A model generated the notes under the pieces. It was not told the origin of the DNA, made no database searches, and saw only the letters and a list, made by a program, of their open reading frames with translations. A DNA stretch of 43,084 nt, from contig RXJK01000086.1 of NCBI GenBank assembly GCA_003963125.1, forward strand, positions 7,491-50,574, given 5' to 3'. Positions 1 to 7,178 of this stretch are shown here, one piece after another; position 1 is the stretch's first letter, and each line of letters starts with the position of its first letter. The translations under genes and the position numbers were made by a program. The stretch comes from Hyphomicrobiales bacterium (GTDB lineage: Bacteria; Pseudomonadota; Alphaproteobacteria; Rhizobiales; Hyphomicrobiaceae).

Positions 1-243
1 ATTCTGGAAGACTACGCCTATCCGGCCTACGGCGTGCCGAGCCACGAGACCAACGAGGCGATCCGCTTTGCCGCGCGCACGGAAGCGATGATCACGGACC
101 CCGTGTACGAGGGCAAGTCCATGCAGGGCATGATGGACCTCGTGAAGAAGGGCTACTTCCCCAAGGGCTCGAAGGTGCTCTACGCGCACTTGGGCGGCGC
201 GCCGGCGCTCAACGGCTACAGCTACACCTACCGCAACGGCTGA
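1..243 (+). CDS. acdS: 1-aminocyclopropane-1-carboxylate (ACC) deaminase, C-terminal part
   Basis: The open frame enters from the left edge and ends at 243; about 80 residues are present. The family is PLP-dependent (fold type II) and cleaves ACC, the plant ethylene precursor, to 2-oxobutyrate and ammonia in the cytoplasm. The end reads [12 protein letters not shown], then [16 protein letters not shown]. In Pseudomonas UW4 numbering, the Glu after the Tyr is E295 and the Leu in AHLGG is L322. Both residues are reported to separate true ACC deaminases from D-cysteine desulfhydrases, and both are kept here. The N-terminal lysine that binds PLP lies outside the window. A plant-associated lifestyle is an inference only. 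Confidence 0.88.
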   Translation: MLEDYAYPAYGVPSHETNEAIRFAARTEAMITDPVYEGKSMQGMMDLVKKGYFPKGSKVLYAHLGGAPALNGYSYTYRNG

Positions 244-346
244 CCGTTGGGTGCGAGAAAAAGCGATGGCCCCGGGGCTGCTGCTCCGGAGCCATGCGGC
301 AGATCTCGTGTGGAAAAGACCTGCCTTTAGGCAATTGGAACGCGGG

Positions 347-365
347 CGCTCGGGAAAGCCGAGCG
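347..365 (-). terminator. Hairpin directly after the flp stop codon
   Basis: CGCTCGG (347-353) and CCGAGCG (359-365) form a perfect 7-bp stem with a 5-nt loop, directly adjoining the flp stop codon at 366-368. There is no T-run on either side, so it may be an RNA 3'-end stabiliser rather than an intrinsic terminator. Confidence 0.4.
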
Positions 366-536
366 TTACGCGTTCTGCATGGACGTGGCGACGTTGCTGA
401 ACGTGCTGCTGACCTGCGTGCCGAGGCTGCGGGCCGCCGCGATAATGCCGACAGCGATGAGCGCGGCGATCAGGCCGTACTCGATAGCGGTCGCACCGGA
501 TTCGTCTGAAATGAATGTGGTGAAGAGTTTGGTCAT
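366..536 (-). CDS. flp: Flp/Fap-type type IVb pilin
   Basis: A 56-residue protein when started at the ATG at 536 (MTKLFTTF...). It has the type IVb prepilin signature SGATAIEYGLIAALIAVGIIA: cleavage is expected after the Gly, leaving Glu at +5 and Tyr at +6, followed by one hydrophobic helix. Flp pilins are exported, processed by a TadV/CpaA-type peptidase and assembled by Tad machinery into adhesive pili. In-frame alternative starts are an ATG at 560 and a GTG at 569; I prefer 536 because family members begin with a short basic leader before the Gly. No tad/cpa assembly genes are in the window, so this is an orphan pilin copy here. Confidence 0.85.
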   Translation of the reverse strand: MTKLFTTFISDESGATAIEYGLIAALIAVGIIAAARSLGTQVSSTFSNVATSMQNA

Positions 537-584
537 GGGACTGATCACAGGGCTTGTCATCCCGGACACAACGCCCGGGCGCAG

Positions 585-600
585 AGGTATCTTTATACCT
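585..600 (-). promoter_or_regulatory. flp promoter -10 region inside a perfect inverted repeat
   Basis: AGGTAT (585-590) and ATACCT (595-600) form a perfect 6-bp inverted repeat with a 4-nt centre. On the minus strand it contains TATAAA (592-597), a good -10 box in otherwise GC-rich DNA, with TTAAGC 18 nt upstream as a possible -35. A start near 584 would lie before all candidate flp start codons. An operator overlapping the -10 box is an inference. Confidence 0.4.
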
Positions 601-742
601 GCAGCGTGTCCGAAAGCTTAAGGATCGGATAATAAACGGCTTTTGGTAAGCTGGATGTAAACGGCAAGACACGCCGCATGCCGATCAGCCGTGCGCTTCG
701 TATGCGCTGCGCAGCTTGCAAAGGGCGGCTTCGTGATCGGAA

Positions 743-818
<76 letters not shown>

Positions 819-867
819 GGGTTCCCGGGGCGGCGGGCAGGCCCTGTCCGCACCCTGGAAAGCATCA

Positions 868-889
868 GGGGCTCCCACACGGAAGCCCC
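868..889 (-). terminator. Possible hairpin downstream of copA
   Basis: GGGGCT (868-873) and AGCCCC (884-889) can pair across a 10-nt loop, about 95 nt past the copA stop and before tRNA-Lys. There is no T-run, so termination is uncertain. Confidence 0.25.
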
Positions 890-983
890 CGATCGGCGCC
901 CCATCTAGCACCGGCTCCGCCCCATGTCCAGCACGTCCTGGACCGGCCCGGTATTGGTCCCCAGCGCGTGCCTTGAGGCGGCG

Positions 984-3383
984 TCAGATCTCCGCCCGGC
1001 CGAGGCGCAGGGCGTTGCTGATCACGCTGACGCTCGACAGGGCCATGGCGGCCGCCGCCACGATCGGCGACAGCAGGATCCCCAACACGGGATAGAGCGC
1101 GCCAGCCGCAATGGGCACGCCCGCGGCGTTGTAGGCGAAGGCGAAGAACAAGTTCTGGCGGATGTTGGACATGGTCGCTTGCGACAGGCGGCGTGCCCGC
1201 AGGATGCCGGAGAGGTCGCCGTTGAGGAGAGTGACGCCGGCGCTCTCCATGGCGACGTCCGTGCCGGTGCCCATCGCAATCCCGACGTCGGCCGCGGCGA
1301 GGGCGGGGGCATCGTTGACGCCGTCGCCGGCCATGGCGACGACGCGGCCCTCGCTGCGCAGGCGGGCGACGACCTTGCCCTTGTCCTCGGGCAGCACCTC
1401 CGCCTCCACCGCGTCGATGCCGAGTTTTCGGGCGACGGCGGCGGCCGTGGTGCGGTTGTCGCCGGTCAGCATGACGACGTGGACGCCGGCCTCGCGCAGC
1501 GTTCGCAGGGCCTCGGCGGCCGATGCCTTGATGGCGTCGGCGATGGCGATGATGCCGGCGGGGCGCCTGTCGAGGGCGACGAACACGGCGGTTGCGCCCT
1601 CCATGCGGAAGGCCTCGGCTTCGGTGCGCAGGGCCTCGACATCGATGCCGTCGCTCGCGAGCATCGCCGCGTTGCCGATCGACACCCTGCGGCCGTCGAC
1701 GACGCCCGAGACGCCTTTGCCGGACGGCGCGGCGAAATCGGCACTGGGGGCGAGGCCCAGCTTGCGGGCCTCGGCGGCCCGTACGATGGCCGTGGCGAGG
1801 GGATGCTCGCTGCCGCGCTCGACGCTGGCCGCGAGGCGCAGGAGCTCGTCCTCCGCGATGCCGGGCACGGCGCGGACGGCGACGACGCTCGGGCGGCCTT
1901 CCGTCAGCGTGCCGGTCTTGTCGACGACGAGGGTGTCGACCTTCTCCAGCCGCTCGAGAGCTTCGGCATTCTTGATGAGGACGCCGGCGCGCGCGCCGCG
2001 GCCCACGCCGACCATGATCGACATGGGCGTGGCGAGCCCCAAAGCGCATGGGCAGGCGATGATGAGTACGGAGACGGCCGCGATCAGCGCGTAGGAGAAG
2101 CGCGGCTCGGGCCCGAATGTCGCCCACGCCGCGAAGGCGAGGACGGCCGCGAGGATCACGGCCGGCACGAACCAGCCGGCGACCTGGTCGGCGAGGCGTT
2201 GGATCGGCGCGCGGCTGCGCTGGGCCTGGGCGACCATCTGCACGATCTGGGCGAGGACGGTGTCGCGGCCGACCTTTTCCGCGCGCATGAGGAAGCCGCC
2301 CGACTGGTTGACCGTGCCGCCGATGACGTGTGCGCCTTCGCCCTTCGTCACGGGCATGCTCTCGCCGGTGACCATGGATTCGTCGATGGCGCTGCGGCCT
2401 TCGAGGATCACGCCGTCGACCGGTACGCGCTCACCCGGGCGCACGCGCAGGCGGTCGCCGGTCATGACGGCCTCGAGTGCCACGTCGGTCTCGCTGCCAT
2501 CGGCGCCGATGCGGCGCGCGGTCTTGGGCGAGAGATCGAGCAGCGCGCGGATGGCGCCCCCCGTGGCCTCGCGGGCCCGCAGTTCCAGCACCTGGCCAAG
2601 GAGAACCAGAACCGTGATGACGGCGGCCGATTCGAAATAGACCGCCACCGCACCGCCGTGGCTGCGCAGGCTTTCGGGGAAGAGACCAGGAGCCAATGTG
2701 CCGACGATGCTGTAGGCCCAGGCCACGCCCGTTCCGAGGGCGATGAGCGTGAACATATTGAGATTGCGGGTGCGCAGCGAGGCCCAGCCGCGCTCGAAGA
2801 AGGGCCAGCCGGCCCATAGGACAACGGGCGTGGCCAGGACGAGCTGGATCCAGTTCGACGTCTGCGGTGCCAGAAAGCGGTGCATGTCGATGACGTGCCC
2901 GCCCATCTCCAGGAGGAAGACCGGGAGCGCCAGCGCGAGGCCCACCCAAAAGCGGCGCGTCATGTCGATGAGTTCGGGATTGGGCGTCGCTTCGGCCGTC
3001 ACCAGCTCCGGCTCCAACGCCATGCCGCAGATGGGACAGCTACCGGGGCCCGCCTGACGGACCTCCGGGTGCATGGGGCAGGTATAGATCGTGCCCTTCG
3101 GGGCGCGCTCTGACGGCTGCGGCTGTGCCGGCGTCAGATAGTACTGCGGGTCGGCGATGAACTTCTCGCGGCACTTCGGATTGCAGAACACGTAGGTATG
3201 GCCGGCGTGCTCGTGGCGGTGCTTGGCCGTTGCGGGGTCAACCCACATGCCGCAGACGGGGTCGCGGACCTTGCCGGCATGGGCGGCGTCGGCGGGCAAT
3301 TGACCGTGAGCATGCTGGTGCGTGTGCCCGGACGCGGCAGCGTGCGCGTGCGGTTGGCTGTGGGAGCTCTTGGCGTCGGCCAT
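984..3383 (-). CDS. copA: Copper-translocating P1B-type ATPase with YHS and metal-binding N-terminus
   Basis: A 799-residue inner-membrane Cu(I) exporter. In order: His-rich tail (residues 8-26), YHS-type domain (about 40-83, DPVCGMWV and [12 protein letters not shown]), and a CPMHPE/CPICGM heavy-metal-binding motif (about 100-124). Then the ATPase core: transmembrane CPC at 444-446, actuator TGES at 339-342, phosphorylation site DKTGT from 488, SEHP at 525-528, MLTGDN, and hinge GDGVNDAP from 686. The last helices carry YN and MALSS, the pattern of Cu(I)-selective P1B-1 pumps. It has no N-terminal GMxCxxC domain. The start ATG follows GGAGAACCCC. It is divergent from csoR over two palindromes, so copper derepression is expected. 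Confidence 0.95.
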   Translation of the reverse strand: MADAKSSHSQPHAHAAASGHTHQHAHGQLPADAAHAGKVRDPVCGMWVDPATAKHRHEHAGHTYVFCNPKCREKFIADPQYYLTPAQPQPSERAPKGTIYTCPMHPEVRQAGPGSCPICGMALEPELVTAEATPNPELIDMTRRFWVGLALALPVFLLEMGGHVIDMHRFLAPQTSNWIQLVLATPVVLWAGWPFFERGWASLRTRNLNMFTLIALGTGVAWAYSIVGTLAPGLFPESLRSHGGAVAVYFESAAVITVLVLLGQVLELRAREATGGAIRALLDLSPKTARRIGADGSETDVALEAVMTGDRLRVRPGERVPVDGVILEGRSAIDESMVTGESMPVTKGEGAHVIGGTVNQSGGFLMRAEKVGRDTVLAQIVQMVAQAQRSRAPIQRLADQVAGWFVPAVILAAVLAFAAWATFGPEPRFSYALIAAVSVLIIACPCALGLATPMSIMVGVGRGARAGVLIKNAEALERLEKVDTLVVDKTGTLTEGRPSVVAVRAVPGIAEDELLRLAASVERGSEHPLATAIVRAAEARKLGLAPSADFAAPSGKGVSGVVDGRRVSIGNAAMLASDGIDVEALRTEAEAFRMEGATAVFVALDRRPAGIIAIADAIKASAAEALRTLREAGVHVVMLTGDNRTTAAAVARKLGIDAVEAEVLPEDKGKVVARLRSEGRVVAMAGDGVNDAPALAAADVGIAMGTGTDVAMESAGVTLLNGDLSGILRARRLSQATMSNIRQNLFFAFAYNAAGVPIAAGALYPVLGILLSPIVAAAAMALSSVSVISNALRLGRAEI

Positions 3384-3414
3384 GGGGTTCTCCGCATCGG
3401 GTGGGCCGCTCTCG

Positions 3415-3431
3415 GTACCCCCGGGGGGTAC
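3415..3431. promoter_or_regulatory. CsoR operator, copA-proximal palindrome
   Basis: GTACCCCC-G-GGGGGTAC is a perfect 8-bp inverted repeat around a single base, 32 bp upstream of copA. It has the TACCCC/GGGGTA arrangement of CsoR operators. Between the divergent copA and csoR genes this is the expected target of the CsoR encoded next door. Confidence 0.75.
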
Positions 3432-3441
3432 GAGGGATGTC

Positions 3442-3474
3442 TTGACCGCTATACCCCTCGAGGGTATGTGTCAA
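3442..3474. promoter_or_regulatory. Overlapping divergent promoters and second CsoR operator
   Basis: The second palindrome is ATACCCCTCGAGGGTAT (3451-3467), with an exact CCCTCGAGGG core. It is flanked on the plus strand by TTGACC (3442-3447), which has TATGTG 17 nt downstream for csoR. On the minus strand TTGACA (3474-3469) has TATAGC 15 nt downstream, toward copA. The operator sits in the spacer of both promoters, so bound CsoR would block both. If the csoR promoter is right, its message would start only a few bases before the start codon. Confidence 0.6.
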
Positions 3475-3478
3475 GGCC

Positions 3479-3754
3479 ATGAAGCGCCACAGCAAGACCT
3501 CCAGCCTGAAACGCCTGTCCCGCATCGAAGGGCAGGTGCGCGGCCTTTCGCGCATGGTCGAGGAAGACCGCTACTGCATCGACATCGTGACGCAGGTGGC
3601 GGCCGTGCGTGCGGCATTGCGGCGTTTCGAGGAAGAGATCCTGCGCGAGCACATCGCGCACTGCGTCGAGCACGCCATCGTCAGCGGCGACGCGGACGAG
3701 CAGCGGCGCAAGGTGGCGGAACTGATGGACGTGCTGTCGCGCAGCACCCGCTGA
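3479..3754 (+). CDS. csoR: CsoR-family copper-sensing repressor
   Basis: A 91-residue, all-helical DUF156/CsoR-RcnR-FrmR family protein. The N-terminal helix has the usual RLSRIEGQVRGL. The Cu(I) ligands of CsoR are kept: C33 (DRYC), H58 and C62 (EHIAHC), the Cys-His-Cys pattern of copper sensors; RcnR- and FrmR-type members have other ligand sets. It should repress copA and itself until Cu(I) binds. The ATG at 3479 follows AAGG at a short spacing. Its 3' end lies 21 bp from the convergent channel gene. Confidence 0.92.
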   Translation: MKRHSKTSSLKRLSRIEGQVRGLSRMVEEDRYCIDIVTQVAAVRAALRRFEEEILREHIAHCVEHAIVSGDADEQRRKVAELMDVLSRSTR

Positions 3755-3775
3755 GCGCAGCGGGCGCCCAGGACA

Positions 3776-4720
3776 TCAGTGGCGCTTTGCTCTTTCGCTG
3801 CGCATGCGCTGATGCTCGCGCGTGTATTCGAGCAGTTCCGAAACGCCGAACAGCAAGAGGATCACCCCGCAGATCACCTCGACGGAGGCCAGCACGCGGG
3901 CGAGGTTGCTCGCCGGTACGATATCGCCGTAGCCCACGGTGCTGATGGTGGTGATCGAGAAGTGGATCGCTTCGGAGAAGCTCAGCGTTCGCGCCACGCC
4001 GCCGATGCGGAAATGGGCCACGTGCGAAAACTGCGAGATGATCGAGTAGAGCGAACCGAAGACGATGACGATCATCGAATAGAACGTCAGGAACGCGAAG
4101 GCCGGCACGACGAGGCGCGTCATGCGCTGCATGAACTCGTCGAAGAGCAGGCCCGCATCGACGAGGAAGCGTGCCACGTTGTGGGCGACGGCCAGGACGA
4201 TCAGACCGATCGTCAGCATCGAGGCGAGGAACGCGATGTTGGAATTGACGATCGGTTCGGCGACGCTCGACAGGACGAACATGGTCGCGCCGACGAGGAA
4301 CACGGGCAGCAGCCAGATCAGGGCGCGGTAGAGCGCATCGCCCGTGCCGATGCGCGGGTGATCGACGACGTCGCTGATGTCGCGGCGCCTGAGCCAGCTG
4401 CCGATCAGGAAGCCGAGCACGGGCAGGCTGAAGCCGATGCCCGCCGCCTCGTCCCCGACGTCGGGGTAAAGCTCCTCCATGAAGAAGGCGAAGATCGTCG
4501 CGTAGACCGCGATCAGGTTGGCGAAGGTCAGCGAGAAGAACGAGCCCGCCGGAAACAGCCAGCGGCTGATGGCGGTGGAGAGGGCTGCCGTCAGCACGAT
4601 CGAGACGAAGAGCACGTTGGGGCTGCGCGCCAGTGACAGGGCCACCAGCGCGACGAGGACGAGGGAGACGGCCAGCAGGACCAGTTCGCGCGGGGTGGAT
4701 AGCTTTCGTTCGGCGCGCAT
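3776..4720 (-). CDS. Potassium channel family protein (two-helix pore domain)
   Basis: A 314-residue membrane protein with several hydrophobic segments and a C-terminal pore unit carrying the K+ selectivity filter TVGYGD (261-266), preceded by a pore helix (SFSEAIHFSITTIS) and followed by a last helix (VICGVILLLFGVSELLEY). Total length fits a multi-helix Ion_trans_2 channel without a visible regulatory RCK/TrkA domain; the tail is short and basic. I chose the ATG at 4720 because GGAGA lies 10 nt upstream; an in-frame TTG at 4774 would add 18 residues encoded partly by the C-tract noted separately. Function beyond K+ conductance cannot be read. Confidence 0.82.
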   Translation of the reverse strand: MRAERKLSTPRELVLLAVSLVLVALVALSLARSPNVLFVSIVLTAALSTAISRWLFPAGSFFSLTFANLIAVYATIFAFFMEELYPDVGDEAAGIGFSLPVLGFLIGSWLRRRDISDVVDHPRIGTGDALYRALIWLLPVFLVGATMFVLSSVAEPIVNSNIAFLASMLTIGLIVLAVAHNVARFLVDAGLLFDEFMQRMTRLVVPAFAFLTFYSMIVIVFGSLYSIISQFSHVAHFRIGGVARTLSFSEAIHFSITTISTVGYGDIVPASNLARVLASVEVICGVILLLFGVSELLEYTREHQRMRSERAKRH

Positions 4721-5003
4721 GGGGGCAGGGTCTCCGGGGGGGGGGGCCTCACGAATCGCGACGGCCCCATACAACTATTGGCGTGGAGCATAGCCCCCGC
4801 CGCAAGCCCGGGCGGGGCCGTCGACGTGGAAAGGTGCCCTCCTCCGCGTGAAGGCCGACATAAGCCGGAAGTCCCACCGTCGCTGGCCGCCGTTCGACCG
4901 ATGCCGGACGGGCCGGAATACTGAGGCAAAAGGCCCAAGTCAGGCCTCCTTGTCGCCCTCAATGGCATCTCCTATTCCAGTGGGGCTGGCTATGGAGATC
5001 CAA

Positions 5004-5384
5004 ATGCGCTCGTTACTGCTTGCCGCCGCACTTTCTTTCGCTGCCACCCACGCCTTTGCCCAGGACGTCGCCAACGGCGAGGACGTGTTCAAGAAGTGCC
5101 GCGCCTGTCACGCCATCGGCGCCGGCGCCAAGAACCTCGTCGGTCCGCAGCTGAACGGCCTCGTCGGCCGCAAGTCCGGTTCCTCCGAAGGCTTCCCCTA
5201 CTCGGAGGCCAACAAGAACTCCGGCGTGACCTGGGACAAGGAGACCTTCCTCAAATACATCAAGGACCCGAAGGGCTTCATGCCGGGCAACAAGATGGCG
5301 TTCGCGGGCGTCAAGGACGAGCAGGACGCGGCGGACCTCTTCGCCTACATCTCGCAGTTCAACGCCGACGGCAGCAAGAAGTAA
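5004..5384 (+). CDS. Secreted class I cytochrome c (cytochrome c2-like)
   Basis: 126 residues. A signal peptide (about 1-19, MRSLLLAAALSFAATHAFA) is followed by the haem-attachment motif CRACH (C32, C35, H36). The sixth ligand is expected to be M98 in PGNKMAF, the pattern of mitochondrial/cytochrome c2-type soluble electron carriers. It would work in the periplasm between respiratory complexes. The start is the ATG at 5004 because GGAGA lies 5 nt upstream (4994-4998) and the signal peptide then starts properly; the frame is open further 5'. It is followed by a strong hairpin and is therefore probably monocistronic. Confidence 0.93.
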   Translation: MRSLLLAAALSFAATHAFAQDVANGEDVFKKCRACHAIGAGAKNLVGPQLNGLVGRKSGSSEGFPYSEANKNSGVTWDKETFLKYIKDPKGFMPGNKMAFAGVKDEQDAADLFAYISQFNADGSKK

Positions 5385-5413
5385 GCTGCGTCGCGATCGA
5401 GACTTCGTTTCCG

Positions 5414-5443
5414 GGCCGTGCAGGGCAACCTGCGCGGCCTTTG
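5414..5443 (+). terminator. Intrinsic terminator after the cytochrome c gene
   Basis: GGCCGTGCAGG (5414-5424) pairs over 11 bp (one G-T pair) with CCTGCGCGGCC (5429-5439) around a GCAA tetraloop, followed by TTTGCGTTT. It lies 30 nt past the stop codon. Confidence 0.75.
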
Positions 5444-5537
5444 CGTTTCCCCGTTCCCCAGCGGGTTTGACCCGCATCAAGGTCGCCAGTCGCTCCGGGC
5501 GCGATCACAAGCGCGGAGACATCTACAGGAGGCGACG

Positions 5538-5957
5538 ATGGTCGAGCGCACGCAGACAGGGGGCTGGATGCCCTCGCTCTACGAACCCATCAAGAAGGCC
5601 AGCCAGAAGATTGCGGATTGGTTCGCCCCGCGCTCGGACGCTGCGGTGACGCCTGGCGCCTACGAGATCGAAATGGAATTGCCGGGCGTGCAGCCCGAGA
5701 ACATCGACATCCAGGTGCAGGACGGCACGCTGGTCGTGACGGGCGAGAAGCGCTTCGAGCACACGGAGGAGGGGCGGAGCTATCTCTTCTCCGAGCGGGA
5801 ATACGGCGCCTTCCAGCGCGCTTTCCGAATTCCGCCCGATGCGGACCAGGAAGCGATCGACGCGCAGTTCCGCAACGGAGTTCTCACGCTGAGCCTGCCG
5901 AAGAAGCGCGCGGCCGAGGGACCGGTTCGTAAAATCGCCGTGCGCAGCGCGCCGTAG
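5538..5957 (+). CDS. Hsp20/alpha-crystallin family small heat-shock protein
   Basis: A 139-residue cytoplasmic holdase chaperone. The alpha-crystallin domain runs from about residue 36 (YEIEMELPGVQPENIDIQV) to the conserved NGVLTLSLPKK motif, with a short C-terminal tail (IAVRSAP) resembling the IxV/I oligomerisation motif. AGGAGG at 5527-5532 sets the ATG at 5538, although the frame is open from 5418. No EcfG- or RpoH-type promoter was clear upstream. It is convergent with the outer-membrane protein gene, 24 bp apart. Confidence 0.93.
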   Translation: MVERTQTGGWMPSLYEPIKKASQKIADWFAPRSDAAVTPGAYEIEMELPGVQPENIDIQVQDGTLVVTGEKRFEHTEEGRSYLFSEREYGAFQRAFRIPPDADQEAIDAQFRNGVLTLSLPKKRAAEGPVRKIAVRSAP

Positions 5958-5981
5958 GGATCAACCGGCGCGCGCGGCAGT

Positions 5982-6683
5982 TCAGGGGCCGAACTTGAAG
6001 TCGAGGCGGACGGTCGCCATCTGCGCGTCGACGTTGTTGCCATAGAGCGTGTTGCCGCCAAGCGTCACGCTGTCGGCGTTGATGCGCACGTAATCGTACT
6101 CAGCGCCGAGAATGATCTTCGGGGCGATCGCGTAGCTGACACCGATGCCGGCCATCCAGCCATTGCCGCGCGCGCTGCCCGTGCTCGCCGTACCGTTGTC
6201 GGCCGTGAAGTCGAGGCCCGACGTCGCCCAGCCGCCTTTGCCGTAGAACAGGTAGTTCTGGTAGGCGTAGCCGATCTTGCCGCTGACGATCTGCAGGTCC
6301 TTGAGCTTGGTCGAGACGTTGTAGCTGGACACGGTCGTGCCAACCGTGGCTGCGAGCGAGGTATAGGAGTATTCAGCGCCGAACACGAAGTCGCGGAGCT
6401 GGAACTGCAGGCCCGCGTGGCCGCCGCCGGCGAAGGACGCATCCTGGGCGGAGAAGGCCGCCGGCGTGCCGCTGTTGAACGTCGCGCGGTCCGAGGCCGT
6501 GAAGGCGCCGATGTGCCCGCCGATGTAGACGCCGCTCCAATTGTAATAGAGCTGCTCGGGCGCGGGATACGCGTAGGGCGCAACCTGGGGCGCGGGCGGA
6601 CGCGGCATCCCGTCGGCGAGAGCCGGTGTCACGGCGGCCGATGCGGCGCAGAGAGCGAGCGTTGCGGCGAGGCTGAGGCGCAT
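5982..6683 (-). CDS. Outer-membrane beta-barrel protein (Omp25/Omp31-like)
   Basis: 233 residues: a signal peptide (about 1-23, ending PALA), a Pro-rich linker, then alternating hydrophobic strands beginning YNWSGVYIGGHIGAF and ending in Phe-rich RLDFKFGP. This is the layout of the small Rhizobiales outer-membrane barrels, whose last strand is typically aromatic and directs BAM-dependent insertion. The ATG at 6683 is chosen because GGAGGA lies just upstream; the frame continues to a GTG at 6728. Role: structural or porin-like; the ligand is unknown. Confidence 0.85.
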   Translation of the reverse strand: MRLSLAATLALCAASAAVTPALADGMPRPPAPQVAPYAYPAPEQLYYNWSGVYIGGHIGAFTASDRATFNSGTPAAFSAQDASFAGGGHAGLQFQLRDFVFGAEYSYTSLAATVGTTVSSYNVSTKLKDLQIVSGKIGYAYQNYLFYGKGGWATSGLDFTADNGTASTGSARGNGWMAGIGVSYAIAPKIILGAEYDYVRINADSVTLGGNTLYGNNVDAQMATVRLDFKFGP

Positions 6684-6821
6684 GCGTTTCCTCCGAATTG
6701 CGCCTCCTTTTAGCAAAGATTCGGCCACAGGCCCTGTGAACTCGCAGTCTCCGCAAGCCGATCCGGTGCGAGTGCTGTTGAAAAACCACAGTCAGCGGCA
6801 AGGCTTAGGTCAGGCTGTGGC

Positions 6822-6846
6822 GGAACTGCCCCTCGCCGCCGGCGTT
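6822..6846 (+). promoter_or_regulatory. EcfG (general stress response) promoter for the 99-residue protein
   Basis: GGAAC (6822-6826), a 16-nt spacer and CGTT (6843-6846) exactly match the alphaproteobacterial EcfG consensus GGAAC-N16/17-CGTT. The expected transcript start, near 6853, is about 25 nt before the ATG at 6879. Confidence 0.75.
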
Positions 6847-6878
6847 GCCGGAGCGCGCGGCGAGCAAGCGAGGCGGTC

Positions 6879-7178
6879 ATGAACACGGCAAACCTGCAAC
6901 TGGAAGGACTTCTCCTGGCGATGGGGCAACTGATCCGGTTGATGGTCGACAAGGGGATCGTCTCGCAGGATGAGGTGAGCGGCGCGCTTCGGCATGCGGA
7001 CGCCATTGCGACGTCGGATCAGGGCAAGCTGCGGGACGCCAACGCGCAGGCAATCCTGTTTCCGATCCGATACTTGATCGCTGCGAGCGAGGACGGGGAC
7101 ACGCGTCCCTTCCACGAGATCGCCGCCGAGATCGGGCGGGCCCGGGACCGGGCTCAGTTGGGGGGCCGTTCGGACTGA
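6879..7178 (+). CDS. Conserved-looking 99-residue protein, unknown function
   Basis: I do not recognise the family. The 99 residues look helical and soluble: an amphipathic N-terminus (LQLEGLLLAMGQLIRLMVDKGIVS), a middle rich in Ala/Asp, and an acidic-to-basic C-terminal stretch. It has no signal peptide, membrane segment or cysteine. AGGCGG precedes the ATG. A perfect EcfG promoter lies 33 nt upstream, so stress induction is likely. Its last 25 bases overlap tail-to-tail with the end of the DNA ligase gene. Confidence 0.7.
   Translation: MNTANLQLEGLLLAMGQLIRLMVDKGIVSQDEVSGALRHADAIATSDQGKLRDANAQAILFPIRYLIAASEDGDTRPFHEIAAEIGRARDRAQLGGRSD

Noticed and set aside
924-2819. 631-codon open frame on the plus strand opposite copA
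   Set aside because: A high-GC antisense shadow; its low-complexity Asp/Ala/Gly/His/Arg composition has no domain, whereas the minus frame has all P-type ATPase motifs.
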